The position numbers were made by a program, and so were the translations under genes. From positions 105,557-169,556 of the forward strand of contig NZ_LOCQ01000049.1 of NCBI RefSeq assembly GCF_001677885.1: a stretch of DNA of 64,000 nucleotides, written 5' to 3'. Shown here piece after piece: positions 32,991 through 42,963 of the stretch. Source of the DNA: Janthinobacterium psychrotolerans (GTDB taxonomy: Bacteria; Pseudomonadota; Gammaproteobacteria; Burkholderiales; Burkholderiaceae_D). The first letter of the stretch is position 1. The number at the start of each line of letters is the position of its first letter. A model generated the notes under the pieces. It was not told the origin of the DNA. It saw nothing but the letters and a program-made list of their open reading frames with translations, and ran no database searches.

Positions 32991-34172
32991 CTACACCAGC
33001 CCCAGGTCGACCGGTTTGACACCGGCAAACACGCGCTCCAGCTGGGCCGTATTCAAGCCGAAAGTGCGCTGCAGCAAACCGCCCAGCACTGCGCGGTATT
33101 CGTTGAGCACCGGCATGTCGCGATTCTGGAACAGATTGGCCTGCGTGATCGCCACTTGCTGGCCCACCACCTGCTTGCCGTGGATGGAGCCGCCGAGCAC
33201 CCAGAACACGCTGCCGTGGCCATGGTCGGTGCCGCGGTTGCCGTTTTCGCGGAAGGTACGGCCAAATTCACTGACCACCACCACCACGGTATTGCGCCAG
33301 CCATCGCCCATTTCCTGGGCGTAGGCGGCCAGGCCGCGTCCCAGTTCCTCGAAGCGCCCGGCCAGGTAGCCGGTCGATGCGCCCTGCCCCACATGGGTAT
33401 CCCAGCCGCCCACGTCGACAAAGCCGAGGTTGTACTTGTCCTTCATCAGCAGCGCAATGCGCTGCGCTTCGAGCTCAAAACCCTTGGCGCTGATGGCGTT
33501 GCGGTTGGCCTCCGTCATTTCGCCGATCAGGCCCTTGGCCACGTCGTCGCGCACCACGAAGCCTTCGCTGACCGGCCCCTGCAGGGCGGTGCCCTTGTAC
33601 ATGGCGGCAATGATCTGGCTCTGGCGCGCGTCGATGCCGGACTTGCCCACCGAGCGCAGCGCCATGTTCGGCACCTGCAGGCCGCCCTGGAAAATCAATG
33701 GCAGCTGGTCGGTAAAGGCGATGGCGCCCTTGGCGTTCAGGGTCTGCGCCAGGCGGTTCAAAAAGCCCGAACGGAAATCGCGCCGTCCGGCCAGGTCCTG
33801 GCCCAGCTCGATGCTGTCCTGGGTCTCGAAATGGCTGCGCGACAAATCGGTGGTGCCGGCAAACGGAACAAAGGCCGCGTCGCCGCTGGTGTACAGCGGA
33901 TAGATGGTGTCGCGCAGGACCGGATGCAGCGCCCAGTCGCCGTTCAGCGGCAGCGCGCCATTTTCCGCGCCCGGCTTCGGGATGGCGATATTGGGCCGCG
34001 AAGCATAGTAAAAATCGCTGCCGATCGGCACCAGCAGATTGTTGGCGTCATAGCCGCCACGCAGGAATACAAACAGCAGTTTGGCATCGGTGGCAGGCGC
34101 GGCCAGCAGGCCGCCGGCGGCGCCGAACAAGGGAGCGGCGGCCAGCGCTTTCAACAGGTCACGACGGTTCAT
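32991..34172 (-). CDS. DUF1501 secreted protein
   Basis: A 393-residue protein. The N-terminus MNRRDLLKALAAAPLFGAAG is a Tat-type signal (RRDLL), so it is exported folded. The family pattern SEFGRTFRENGNRGTDHGHG lies near 280-300, and FLRGGYDANNLLVP near the start is also typical. DUF1501 is related to the alkaline phosphatase/sulphatase fold; its substrate is unknown. It follows the DUF1800 gene by 13 bases, the usual partner order, so the pair probably acts as one exported system. Confidence 0.88.
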   Translation of the reverse strand: MNRRDLLKALAAAPLFGAAGGLLAAPATDAKLLFVFLRGGYDANNLLVPIGSDFYYASRPNIAIPKPGAENGALPLNGDWALHPVLRDTIYPLYTSGDAAFVPFAGTTDLSRSHFETQDSIELGQDLAGRRDFRSGFLNRLAQTLNAKGAIAFTDQLPLIFQGGLQVPNMALRSVGKSGIDARQSQIIAAMYKGTALQGPVSEGFVVRDDVAKGLIGEMTEANRNAISAKGFELEAQRIALLMKDKYNLGFVDVGGWDTHVGQGASTGYLAGRFEELGRGLAAYAQEMGDGWRNTVVVVVSEFGRTFRENGNRGTDHGHGSVFWVLGGSIHGKQVVGQQVAITQANLFQNRDMPVLNEYRAVLGGLLQRTFGLNTAQLERVFAGVKPVDLGLV

Positions 34173-34185
34173 GGTGGTTCTCCGG

Positions 34186-35718
34186 TTAGCGGTGCATCAT
34201 TTCTGGCGATGACAGTAAGAATGTGTTCCACTCCTGCGGCGTACCGGCCTGCTGCAGGGCCTGTCTTGTGGCCGGGCTCAAGGCCGGCTCGATGCTCTGG
34301 AAATACACGGCGCTGGACAGTTGCGGAAAGGCCGGCTTTTCCAGCGGCTGCGGGCCATCCGTCTTGAACAGGCCGGCGCTGCCCGAGGCGATGGTGCGGG
34401 CAATGTCAAACCGCGTCGTCATTTGCCCCGGGCTGGCCCAGGCGGCATCGGACAGCGGGTAGCCGTCGGGTGTCTGGCGGCCATACAGGGGCTCGCCCAT
34501 GCGCGACAGCCAGCCCAGCATCGGACCGGCGTTCAGAATCGGCTTGTCGTCATAGGAAAGGCGCACGGCCGACACCACATAGTGCATCGGGTCCTTGAAC
34601 TTGCGGCCCAGCGATTGCCTGAAGGCCTCGCTGGCAAACAGGGTCTGCAGCACGTCGGCGATATCGCCATCGGTTTTCTGGAACGTTTGCGCCATGCTGG
34701 CCACCAGCGCCGGCGGCGGCGTGTCGCCGACAAAATACTGCGCCAGCTTGCCGCTGATAAAGCGCGCGGTGGCCGGACTGCGGCTCAAACGGTCCAGCGC
34801 CTCGTCAAGCTCGGCCAGGCCACGGCCCTTGACGGGCTGGCCAAGAAACTGCTTGTCGCCATAATCGTGGCGGTTCGGGTTGAATTCGAACAGGCCGCGG
34901 CGCACATACTGGGCCTGCAGCGCCGGCTTGACCTTCGGCGTCTCGGCGCCGAGATTGACACCAACGCCGGTCAGGATGCGCGCCAGCTCCTGCACGTCCT
35001 TCTGGCTGTAGCCGCCATTGACGCCCAGGGTATGCAGTTCCATCAGCTCGCGCGCATAGTTTTCATTGATGCGGTTGGCGGCGTTCGCTTCATTGTCGAG
35101 GTAGCGCAGCATGGCCGGATGGTGCACGGTGGCGGCCAGCAAATCGCGGAACTTGCCCAGCGCATGCGGCGCGATGGCCTTCATTTCATAGTCGCCGACC
35201 ATGGCGCGCAGGTTGTGCTTGCCCTGGTGCACGCTGAAATGGTTGAGCCAGAACCAGCTCATCTGCTGCTGCAGCTGGTTCGGCGAATACACGTCCAGCA
35301 GCAGCGAGCGCGTGGCCGCCTCGCGCGCCAAGCGATTGAGTTCCTGCTGGTAGTCTTTCTGCGCCTGCTGCTTGGCCGTATCGTCCATCACCGCATTGGA
35401 ATCCTTGCGGCGCTGTTCGGTGGCCATCACCAGTTGATCCATCGGCGTCTGGCTGATGGTCATGGCGTCAATCTGCGCCTGTATCGCGGGCGGCAGCACG
35501 GCCTTGCCGGGATGCAGTTGCGCCTGCAGATAGCGCTCCCAACCCTGCTGCCGCAGCTGGCGCACGCTGCCGGCATTGATGCCCCAGGTAATGCGCTGCT
35601 GCATGGCCAGCGCCTGTGCCGGCGTCGCGGACGGTAACGGTTCGGTGGTGGTGCTGGCGCATCCGCCCAATACCGCACCGGCAAGCAAAATCGTCAGGAG
35701 TTGCTGTCGCATGGCCAT
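34186..35718 (-). CDS. DUF1800 lipoprotein
   Basis: A 510-residue protein with a lipobox-like signal (LGGCAS, Cys at about 20). The helical DUF1800 core includes QQQMSWFWLNHFSVHQGK, NENYARELMELHTLGVNGGY and DVQELARILTGV. Members are nearly always next to a DUF1501 gene, as here. By family knowledge the pair is exported, but no biochemical role is established. The gene is first in the two-gene unit; no distinctive promoter was recognised in the 35719-35806 gap. Confidence 0.88.
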   Translation of the reverse strand: MAMRQQLLTILLAGAVLGGCASTTTEPLPSATPAQALAMQQRITWGINAGSVRQLRQQGWERYLQAQLHPGKAVLPPAIQAQIDAMTISQTPMDQLVMATEQRRKDSNAVMDDTAKQQAQKDYQQELNRLAREAATRSLLLDVYSPNQLQQQMSWFWLNHFSVHQGKHNLRAMVGDYEMKAIAPHALGKFRDLLAATVHHPAMLRYLDNEANAANRINENYARELMELHTLGVNGGYSQKDVQELARILTGVGVNLGAETPKVKPALQAQYVRRGLFEFNPNRHDYGDKQFLGQPVKGRGLAELDEALDRLSRSPATARFISGKLAQYFVGDTPPPALVASMAQTFQKTDGDIADVLQTLFASEAFRQSLGRKFKDPMHYVVSAVRLSYDDKPILNAGPMLGWLSRMGEPLYGRQTPDGYPLSDAAWASPGQMTTRFDIARTIASGSAGLFKTDGPQPLEKPAFPQLSSAVYFQSIEPALSPATRQALQQAGTPQEWNTFLLSSPEMMHR

Positions 35719-35806
35719 TCCTCAAGCGGTTTGATCAGAAGCGCAAGCTTACGCCCGCTTCCAGCGCCGCATCATTGCCAATTGCAACGAGATGTATGAG
35801 AAATGA

Positions 35807-36709
35807 TCAGCTTAACAAGCTGCATTGTTCTCTGAGAAAGTCGCGCAGCTGCAGCACCACGGGCGTCACTTGCGCGCGGTGCATGCACACCAGGTGCAAG
35901 GGCGCGGCCTCGCCGGCCACCTCCGGCAGCAGCGCCAGCAAGCGGCCGGCCGCCAGGTCGCCATGCAGATCGAGCCGCGATTTATAGGCCACGCCCAGGC
36001 CTGCCACGGCCCAGCGGCGCACCAGTTCGGCATCGTCGGCACTGCGGTTGCCGCTCACCTGCACGCTGACCTGCTCGCGCTGCGGCAGGCGGTAAAACGT
36101 CCAGCGGTCGTGCAGGCCGTCTTCGAGCGCAAAGCGCAGGCAGTTATGCCGCGGCAAGTCGTCCAGTGACAGCAAGGGACCGTGTTGCTGCAAGTAGGCG
36201 GGCGACGCCACCAGCACGCGGTCGTTGGCCGGCGCGACCGGCATGGCGATCAGCGAAGAATCGTCCTGCTCGCCATAGCGTATCGCCACGTCGACCTGCT
36301 GGCGCACCATGTCGGCCAGGCGGTCGCTCACGCTCAGCTGGTAATGCAGCTTGGGATGGCGCCGCTGGAAGGCATCGAGCCAGCCCAGCAGCATATTGCG
36401 GCCGAGGTCGGACGGCATGGCAATTTTCAAGGTTCCGCCGAAACTGTCCTTGCCGGCCGCCAGCGCGTCGCTGCCCGCGCGCAGCCATCGCAGCGCTTCG
36501 CGCGCATGCTCCAGGTATTGCGTGCCTTCGGCCGTCAGGCTCAGCGAGCGCGTGGTGCGCACAAACAGACGCAAGCCCAGTTCCCCTTCCAGGCGCTTGA
36601 CGGCCGCGCTGGCCAGGGCCGGCGAAATGCCGATCTCGCGCGCCGCCGCCGACAAGCTGCCGCGGTCGGCCGTGCGCACAAATACCTGCAAATCATCGAG
36701 GCGCAGCAA
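35807..36709 (-). CDS. LysR-type transcriptional regulator
   Basis: A 300-residue protein. An N-terminal winged HTH (about 1-60: LQVFVRTADRGSLSAAAREI, then SPALASAAVKRLEGELG) is followed by a periplasmic-binding-like effector domain (about 90-295). It belongs to the CrgA/DmlR-like LysR branch. It is divergent from the zinc-type dehydrogenase at 36808, with about 98 bases between them, so it likely controls that gene in response to a small molecule (inference). Confidence 0.9.
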   Translation of the reverse strand: MLRLDDLQVFVRTADRGSLSAAAREIGISPALASAAVKRLEGELGLRLFVRTTRSLSLTAEGTQYLEHAREALRWLRAGSDALAAGKDSFGGTLKIAMPSDLGRNMLLGWLDAFQRRHPKLHYQLSVSDRLADMVRQQVDVAIRYGEQDDSSLIAMPVAPANDRVLVASPAYLQQHGPLLSLDDLPRHNCLRFALEDGLHDRWTFYRLPQREQVSVQVSGNRSADDAELVRRWAVAGLGVAYKSRLDLHGDLAAGRLLALLPEVAGEAAPLHLVCMHRAQVTPVVLQLRDFLREQCSLLS

Positions 36710-36807
36710 TTTTCAATATTCCTTTGAAAGTGTTTCGGTATGCGCCCTCTTTTTCCCGGGCCGAAAAGCCACCATCATACGGTATCGCTCACCCAACAAG
36801 GACTACC

Positions 36808-37821
36808 ATGAAAGCCGTCGCCTACCACCACAGCCTGCCCATCACCGATGCCCATGCCCTGCTCGATATCGACCTGCCGCAGCCGGTCGCCAGGGGGCGC
36901 GACCTGCTGGTCGCCGTGCACGCCGTGTCCGTCAACCCGGTCGACACCAAGATCCGCAAGAACCGCCAGCCGAAAGACGGCCAGCCGGAAGTGCTGGGCT
37001 GGGACGCCGCCGGCGTGGTCACCGCCGTCGGCCCGGACGTGACGCTGTTCCAGCCCGGCGACAAGGTCTGGTACGCGGGCGCCATCAACCGTCCCGGCAG
37101 CAACAGCGAATACCAGCTGGTCGACGAGCGCATCGCCGGCCATATGCCGGCCAGCCTCGACTTCGCGCCAGCCGCCGCGCTGCCGCTGACCGCCATTACC
37201 GCCTGGGAACTGCTGTTCGAACGCCTGCAGGTCAGCCGTGACACCGCCGCCAGCGGCAAGACGCTGCTGGTGATCGGCGCGGCCGGCGGCGTCGGCTCCA
37301 TCCTGGTGCAACTGGCGCGCCAGCTGACGGGCGTGACCGTGATCGGCACGGCTTCGCGCACCGAAACGGCGAACTGGGTCACGGAACTGGGCGCCCACCA
37401 TGTGATCGACCACAGCCAGCCGCTGGCGGCCGAGATCACGCGGCTGGGCCTGCCACCGGTCGATTATGTGATCAGCCTGAACCAGACCGACAGGCATTTC
37501 GACCAGATCGTCGAGCTGATCGCGCCGCAAGGCAAGTTCGCCCTGATCGACGACCCCGAGCAGATCGACGTGCGCAAGCTCAAGAGCAAGAGCGTGTCGC
37601 TGCACTGGGAACTGATGTTTACGCGTTCGCTGTTCCAGACCGACGACATGGTCAAACAGCACGAGCTGCTGGAAGAACTGGCGCGGCTGGTCGACGCCGG
37701 CACCATCAGAACCACCGTGGCCGAGCGCTTCGGCAAGATCGATGCGGCCAACCTCAAGCGCGCGCACGCCATGTTGGAGAGCAATACCGCGCGCGGCAAG
37801 ATTGTGCTCGAAGGCTTTTAA
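36808..37821 (+). CDS. Zinc-binding alcohol dehydrogenase family oxidoreductase
   Basis: A 337-residue protein. ATG 36808 follows AAGGA; earlier in-frame ATGs lie in the LysR promoter. It is a medium-chain dehydrogenase/reductase: GroES-like part first (about 1-130: VHAVSVNPVDTKIRKN, WDAAGVVTAVG), then a Rossmann domain with LLVIGAAGGVGSILVQLARQ (about 150). No catalytic zinc cluster (GHE motif) is visible, so it is closer to quinone or enoyl reductases (the YogA group), NADPH-dependent. The LysR gene upstream is its likely controller. Confidence 0.88.
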   Translation: MKAVAYHHSLPITDAHALLDIDLPQPVARGRDLLVAVHAVSVNPVDTKIRKNRQPKDGQPEVLGWDAAGVVTAVGPDVTLFQPGDKVWYAGAINRPGSNSEYQLVDERIAGHMPASLDFAPAAALPLTAITAWELLFERLQVSRDTAASGKTLLVIGAAGGVGSILVQLARQLTGVTVIGTASRTETANWVTELGAHHVIDHSQPLAAEITRLGLPPVDYVISLNQTDRHFDQIVELIAPQGKFALIDDPEQIDVRKLKSKSVSLHWELMFTRSLFQTDDMVKQHELLEELARLVDAGTIRTTVAERFGKIDAANLKRAHAMLESNTARGKIVLEGF

Positions 37822-37837
37822 TCAACCGGCCGGCCGC

Positions 37838-38533
37838 CTACTGGGCCGGCTGTTTCGCGTACACGCCCCTGGCCAGGCCATTGTCCGTATCGCTCACTTG
37901 CAGGCCGGCGTCGACCACGCGCAAGGTCAGCTTCTGGAACGCCGGCTTGATCAGCCACTGGCGGTCGGTGACGGCAAACGCGGCGATGCGTTCACGCGCC
38001 CGTTCGGCGGGCACCGGCAGCCATTGATAGTCGGCCTTCGAACCTTCCAGGCGCAGGCCGGCGCGCACCCATTGTTCCGAGGCCGGCATCTTGACGATGG
38101 CGTCGCCATTGCGCACGCTGACCGCCGTGGCCGTTTTGCCGCTTTTCGCTTCGAATTTCACTTCCACCCCGGCCATGGGACCGAGCTGGGGAAAGCCGAC
38201 GATGGCCACCCACAGCCCCTCCGCGGCCGGTTTCTGGATGCGCATTTCCTCTTCTTCAAACACGCGAAACGTCGGTTCCTTGCCGGGACTGGCCGCCTGC
38301 AGGGTCACTTCATTGCCGGCCACGCGCCAGTCGCCGCTGGCCTGCTGGTCGACATTGCCGTAAGCCAGCATCCATTCGAACTTGCCGTCCTTTTTCAGCA
38401 GCAGCTCGGAGCCGACTTCCGTCACGCCCTGTAAATAGTAATGCCCGGGCAACCCGGGCGCCAGCGGTTCGGCCGCGATGGCGGCAAGCGATACGCTCAG
38501 CAAAGCGAGCGTGGAAAACAGCGATTTTTTCAT
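37838..38533 (-). CDS. Hypothetical secreted protein
   Basis: A 231-residue protein with AAAGGA upstream of ATG 38533 and a signal peptide (about 1-20, ending AIAA). The mature part is beta-rich, with LPGHYYLQGVTEVGSELLLK, then DGKFEWMLAYGNVDQQASGD, typical of small lipocalin-like or DUF domains in which a ligand sheet is read from charged and aromatic residues. No family can be named with confidence. The gene converges with the dehydrogenase 16 bases away and stands alone. Confidence 0.75.
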   Translation of the reverse strand: MKKSLFSTLALLSVSLAAIAAEPLAPGLPGHYYLQGVTEVGSELLLKKDGKFEWMLAYGNVDQQASGDWRVAGNEVTLQAASPGKEPTFRVFEEEEMRIQKPAAEGLWVAIVGFPQLGPMAGVEVKFEAKSGKTATAVSVRNGDAIVKMPASEQWVRAGLRLEGSKADYQWLPVPAERARERIAAFAVTDRQWLIKPAFQKLTLRVVDAGLQVSDTDNGLARGVYAKQPAQ

Positions 38534-38602
38534 GGGGTGTCCTTTCGATATGCCATCATAGCAACTTGCTAAATTGCAAGCACACGATAGAACATCGCCA
38601 CC

Positions 38603-39883
38603 TCAATCCCCGGCAGCCGTGATCAGGATGGCCCGGAAATCATTCACATTGGTCAAAGTGGGGCCCGTAACCACGCTGTCGCCCAGCGCCTGGAAAAAGC
38701 CGTGGCCGTCGTTGCGCTCCAGGCTGTCGCGCGGACGCAAGCCCTGCGCCCAGGCACGCTTGAGCGTATCGGGCGCCAGGCAGGCGCCGGCGATTTCTTC
38801 CTGGCCATCGACGCCATCGGTGTCGCCCGCCAGCGCATGCACCTGCGCTTCGCCATCGAGCGCGATGCCCAGCGACAGCAGGAATTCCACATTGCGCCCG
38901 CCGCGCCCGTCGCCGCGCACGGTGACGGTGGTTTCGCCGCCCGACAGCAAAACGCAGGGCGTGGCGAACGGCTGGCCGCGCCGCGCCGCCTGCTGGGCAA
39001 TGCCGGCCATCACCTTGCCGACATCGCGCGCTTCGCCTTCCAGGCTGTCGCCGAGGATATACGGCGTCACGCCGGCCGCGCGCGCCACCGCGGCCGCCGC
39101 CTCCAGGGCCATTTGCGGCGTGGCGATCAGTACGATGCTGGCAGCGGCCAGGCGCGCATCGCCGGGCTTGACCGACTCGCCGCGCCCGCTTTCCAGCACC
39201 TCGCGCAAGCTGGCCGGCAAGGTGATGGCGTAGCGGCGCACGATATCGAGCGCGTCCTCGCAGGTGGTGGCGTCGGCCACCGTGGGGCCGGACGCGATAT
39301 CGCCCGGCTTGTCGCCGGGCACGTCGGATATCGCCAGGGTCACGACGCGCGCCGGATGGCAGGCGGCGGCCAGGCGGCCGCCCTTGATGCTGGACAAGTG
39401 GCGCCGCACGCAATTGATCTCATTGATGGTGGTGCCGGACGCCAGCAAGGCCCGGTTCAGGTGCTGTTTTTCTGCCAGCGTGATGCCCGCCAGAGGCAAG
39501 GCCAGCAGCGCCGAACCGCCGCCGGAAATCAGGCACAGCACGGTGTCGTCGGCAGTCAGCTTGCCGACCAGCGCCAGCATGCGCTGCGCGGCCTGCATGC
39601 CGGCCGCGTCCGGCACGGGATGGGATGCTTCGGCGATCTCGATGCGTTCGCACGGCACGCCATAGCCGTAGCGCGTCACCACCAGGCCCGACAATTCTCC
39701 CGGCCAGTGTTGCTCCACGGCTTGCGCCATGGCGGCCGAGGCCTTGCCGGCGCCGATCACGATCAGGCGGCCTTTGGGCGCGGCCGGCAGATGCGGCGGC
39801 ACGCAGTGCGCTGGCTGGGCCGCGGCGATGGCGGCGTTGAACATGGCGTGCAGCAAATCACGCGGGCTCTGCTTGTGTGTCAT
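38603..39883 (-). CDS. Glycerate 2-kinase (MOFRL/DUF4147 type)
   Basis: A 426-residue protein. ATG 39883 follows GAGGAG by six bases; an earlier ATG at 39949 lacks one. The N-terminal DUF4147 part carries [16 protein letters not shown] (about 45), then [15 protein letters not shown] (about 115). The C-terminal MOFRL part ends with [12 protein letters not shown] (about 360). It phosphorylates D-glycerate to 2-phosphoglycerate with ATP, feeding glycolysis from tartrate, glyoxylate or serine breakdown (known). No partner gene of that pathway lies beside it. Confidence 0.88.
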   Translation of the reverse strand: MTHKQSPRDLLHAMFNAAIAAAQPAHCVPPHLPAAPKGRLIVIGAGKASAAMAQAVEQHWPGELSGLVVTRYGYGVPCERIEIAEASHPVPDAAGMQAAQRMLALVGKLTADDTVLCLISGGGSALLALPLAGITLAEKQHLNRALLASGTTINEINCVRRHLSSIKGGRLAAACHPARVVTLAISDVPGDKPGDIASGPTVADATTCEDALDIVRRYAITLPASLREVLESGRGESVKPGDARLAAASIVLIATPQMALEAAAAVARAAGVTPYILGDSLEGEARDVGKVMAGIAQQAARRGQPFATPCVLLSGGETTVTVRGDGRGGRNVEFLLSLGIALDGEAQVHALAGDTDGVDGQEEIAGACLAPDTLKRAWAQGLRPRDSLERNDGHGFFQALGDSVVTGPTLTNVNDFRAILITAAGD

Positions 39884-39985
39884 GTCGGTCTCCTCGATTT
39901 TTATCCTGCGGCACAGGGCATCGTACAATCGGGCAGCCCGGCAGTCCATGCAGGAGCCATATTAACCCTTGAAAATCGACATCCC

Positions 39986-40339
39986 ATGCAAGCAAGCATC
40001 GAATGGGCCAGCCTGGCCCGCACCTTCGGCCTATTTACCGTTACGGCCGTGGCCGAACTGCTGGGCTGCTACCTGCCCATGCTATGGCTGAGCAACAAGG
40101 GCAGCGCCTGGCTGCTGCTGCCAGCGGGCATCAGCCTGCTGGTCTTCGTGTGGCTGCTGAGCTTGCACCCTGCCGCCAGCGGCCGGGTCTACGCCACCTA
40201 TGGCGCCATCTATATCGCCACCGCGCTGGCCTGGCTGTGGCTGGTCGACGGCGTCACCCCGGCCTGGACCGATATCGCCGGCGTGGGCCTGGCGCTGGCC
40301 GGCGCCGCCGTCATTGCGATGGGGCACCGTACCAATTAA
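39986..40339 (+). CDS. YnfA family membrane protein
   Basis: A 117-residue protein with four membrane helices. Family motifs [18 protein letters not shown] (helix 1) and [20 protein letters not shown] (helix 3) are present. YnfA proteins resemble small multidrug resistance exporters and have been linked to drug efflux in some enterics; the natural substrate is unknown. The gene ends with a four-base overlap (40336-40339) with the convergent TerB-like gene. Confidence 0.88.
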   Translation: MQASIEWASLARTFGLFTVTAVAELLGCYLPMLWLSNKGSAWLLLPAGISLLVFVWLLSLHPAASGRVYATYGAIYIATALAWLWLVDGVTPAWTDIAGVGLALAGAAVIAMGHRTN

Positions 40340-40740
40340 GCAGTGGCATGCGGGCGGAAGTTGGTTTCCGACGACCATGCCGTGCCGGCGCGCGCCAGCA
40401 ACACCGCTTCGCCATCGGCCAGCCAGTCATCGGCGTCGGCGATCTTCCACATGGTTTGCAGCAGCTTGCGGCGCAGGTCCGGGTCGGCAATTTCTTCGAG
40501 CAGGCTGTCGATCACCGTGTTGCTCAGTTGTACCGAGCCGTGCAGGGTCGAGGTCAGCATGTCGTCGCACAGGTCTTGCAGCAGGCGCTGGAACTGGGCC
40601 GCTTCCAGGTCGATATGATCGAGGATCTTGCTGCGGTCCAGCGCCTGCAGTTCGGAGCTGGCCAGGTTGCCGTCGACGATCATCATCAGGGCCAGAATAC
40701 GGCCGGCTGCCTGGGGACTGTTTTTTGGGTAGCTACGCAT
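40336..40740 (-). CDS. TerB-like tellurite resistance family protein
   Basis: A 134-residue soluble, all-helical protein. The N-terminus [20 protein letters not shown], then [15 protein letters not shown], is typical of the TerB-like group. ATG 40740 was chosen as the family-like start; ATG 40752 is an alternative. TerB domains bind metal at Asp residues and often accompany TerC. Here a TerC gene lies just upstream on the same strand, with a stem-loop between, so the two probably act together in metal or oxyanion stress. Confidence 0.75.
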   Translation of the reverse strand: MRSYPKNSPQAAGRILALMMIVDGNLASSELQALDRSKILDHIDLEAAQFQRLLQDLCDDMLTSTLHGSVQLSNTVIDSLLEEIADPDLRRKLLQTMWKIADADDWLADGEAVLLARAGTAWSSETNFRPHATA

Positions 40741-40772
40741 TCTTGATTCCATTCATGAGTTATTCGATAAAC

Positions 40773-40792
40773 GCGCCCGCCGTGGCGGGCGC
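40773..40792 (-). terminator. Stem-loop between TerC and TerB-like genes
   Basis: GCGCCCGCC pairs with GGCGGGCGC around a two-base loop; read on the minus strand it is followed by GTTTAT. It may partly terminate the TerC transcript. Confidence 0.6.
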
Positions 40793-40803
40793 TGTACAAG
40801 GGA

Positions 40804-41766
40804 TTACTTGTCTTCTTTCTTGGCGATAAACACGCTGGCCAGGCAACTCGACGCGATCAGCACCGCCACCACCATCAGCGACGCTTCGACCGGCACGTGG
40901 TACCACGGCATGATCAGCATTTTCGCGCCGATAAACACCAGCACCATCGCCAGGCCAAACTTGAGCAGGTGGAAACGGTCAGCCACATCCACCAGCAGGA
41001 AGTACAAGGCTCGCAGGCCCAGAATCGCAAACAGGTTCGACGTGAACACGATGAACGGGTCGGTCGTGATGGCAAAAATCGCCGGGATCGAGTCGACCGC
41101 GAAAATCAGGTCCGTCACCTCGATCAGGATCAGCACCAGGAACAGCGGCGTGACATAACGCAAGCCACCCTTGACTACCATGAACTTCTCGCCATGGTCG
41201 CCGTCAGCCACCCGCAAGTGGCGGCGGGCAAAACGCAGCACCGGGTTGTTCGCCACATCCGGCTCTGAATCGGCCGCCACCAGCATGCGCACACCGGTGA
41301 TCAACAGGAAGGCGCCAAACAGGTACAGCACCCAGCTAAATTCGCTCACCACCCAGGCGCCCGCCAAAATCATGATGGCGCGCATCACGATCGCGCCCAG
41401 CACGCCGTAGATCAGCACGCGGCGCTGGTACTGGATCGGCACCTGGAAGGCACTGAAGATCAGCAGGAACACGAACACGTTATCGACCGACAAGGCCTTT
41501 TCAATCAGGTAGCCGGAGAAGAACTCCAGTGCCTTCTGGTTGGCGACCTCGGCGCCGACAGTACCGTTCAGGTACCACCACAGGCCACCATTAAAGATCA
41601 TCGCCATGCTGACCCATACCAGCGACCATATTGCCGCTTCCTTGACGCTCACCTTGTGTGCCTTGTTGCCGCCGAAGACAAACAGATCGAGCGCCAGCAT
41701 CACCAGTACGAAGACGATAAAACCGGCCCACATGGGCACGGACGCAATGCTTTCCAAACCGTTCAT
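40804..41766 (-). CDS. TerC family membrane protein (Alx-like)
   Basis: A 320-residue protein with about nine helices. TerC motifs are present: SVDNVFVFLLIFSAFQVP (about 95-112) and TDLIFAVDSIPAIFAITTDP (about 215-235), with the acidic residues in the membrane thought to bind metal. It matches the Alx/TerC branch. Alx of E. coli is a Mn2+ exporter induced by alkali (known). It has no CBS domains, unlike the protein at 20983-22530. The long AT-rich gap to the divergent NhaR-type regulator may hold control sites for both. Confidence 0.9.
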   Translation of the reverse strand: MNGLESIASVPMWAGFIVFVLVMLALDLFVFGGNKAHKVSVKEAAIWSLVWVSMAMIFNGGLWWYLNGTVGAEVANQKALEFFSGYLIEKALSVDNVFVFLLIFSAFQVPIQYQRRVLIYGVLGAIVMRAIMILAGAWVVSEFSWVLYLFGAFLLITGVRMLVAADSEPDVANNPVLRFARRHLRVADGDHGEKFMVVKGGLRYVTPLFLVLILIEVTDLIFAVDSIPAIFAITTDPFIVFTSNLFAILGLRALYFLLVDVADRFHLLKFGLAMVLVFIGAKMLIMPWYHVPVEASLMVVAVLIASSCLASVFIAKKEDK

Positions 41767-41953
41767 CGGTAGCCTCCCTGGTCAAATTGATGAATACTGA
41801 GCCACATGATGTTTCTGCTCAGATAAATACATGAAACGCATGAACATCCATGCATGAGCAGCCATCATAGGGCGAATAACAACATCGAACAAATCGAATA
41901 TAATTGAACAATACATCGAAAAAATCGAGCTATCGAAAATCGGCAAGCTAACC

Positions 41954-42865
41954 ATGTCTACATTGAACTTCAAACACTTGCGGTATTTCTGGATGGTCGC
42001 CAAAACCGGCAGCATCGCGCGCGCCGCCGAGCAGCTGCACCTGACGCCGCAATCGATCTCGGGCCAGCTCAGCGAATTTGCAGATACCCTGGGCGTGGAA
42101 CTGTTCCGCCGCGTGGGCCGCACGCTGGAGCTGACCGACACGGGCCGGCGCATCCTGTCCCATGCCGAAGAGATTTTCAGCACCGGCGACGAATTGCTGG
42201 AAATCGTGCGCGACCAGTCACGCACCACGACCACCACCTTTCGCGTCGGCTGCGCCGATTCGGTGTCGAAACTGATCGCCTGCCGCCTGGTGGAGCCGGC
42301 GCTTGGGCTGGCCGAACCGCTGCGCATCGTCTGCCGCGAAGGGCGGCTGGCCAGCCTGCTGGCCGACCTGGCCGTGCACCGGCTCGACCTGATCATTGCC
42401 GACCGCCCGATGCCGGCCCACCTGAGCGTGCGCGGCTTTAACCACCTGCTCGGCGAAAGCGGCATGACCCTGTTCGGCACCCAGGGCCTGGCCGCCACCC
42501 TCAGCGGCGAGTTTCCGCGCTGCCTGCACCGCGCGCCGCTGCTGCTGCCGGGCGAAGACTTCGCCATCTATGCGCGCCTGCTGCAGTGGCTCAGCGAAAA
42601 CAATCTGCACCCGCGCATCGTCGGCGAATTCGACGACAGCGCCATGATGAACGCCTTCGGCCAGTCCGGCGCCGGCCTGTTCTTCGCCCCCACCGTGATC
42701 GCCCACCAGGTCTGCCAGCAATACAATGTGGTGGCGCTGGGCCGGGTCGACAGCCTGGTCGAGCAGGTGTACGCGATCACCACCGACCGCCGCCTGAGCC
42801 ACCCGGCCACCCTGGCCATCAGCCAGAGCGCGCGGCGCGATCTGTTCGTGCAGGTTGTTTCGTAA
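41954..42865 (+). CDS. nhaR: NhaR-like LysR-type regulator
   Basis: A 303-residue regulator. HTH at about 1-60 (NFKHLRYFWMVAKTGSIARA, AAEQLHLTPQSISGQLSEF), which is the distinctive NhaR opening. NhaR activates sodium/proton antiporter genes and biofilm genes in E. coli. Downstream on the same strand is a chloride channel and upstream, divergent, a TerC gene; either could be its target. The leader (41877-41945) is AT-rich and has four or five ATCGAA repeats that may be operator half-sites. No nhaA is in the window. Confidence 0.85.
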   Translation: MSTLNFKHLRYFWMVAKTGSIARAAEQLHLTPQSISGQLSEFADTLGVELFRRVGRTLELTDTGRRILSHAEEIFSTGDELLEIVRDQSRTTTTTFRVGCADSVSKLIACRLVEPALGLAEPLRIVCREGRLASLLADLAVHRLDLIIADRPMPAHLSVRGFNHLLGESGMTLFGTQGLAATLSGEFPRCLHRAPLLLPGEDFAIYARLLQWLSENNLHPRIVGEFDDSAMMNAFGQSGAGLFFAPTVIAHQVCQQYNVVALGRVDSLVEQVYAITTDRRLSHPATLAISQSARRDLFVQVVS

Positions 42866-42963
42866 GCGCCACGAAATACATCTGGCAAATACATTCGTTC
42901 AAATATATCGATATAATGGCAAGTCTCCCGACGCCACGCGCCACCCCTCCCCGGATTTGCCAC

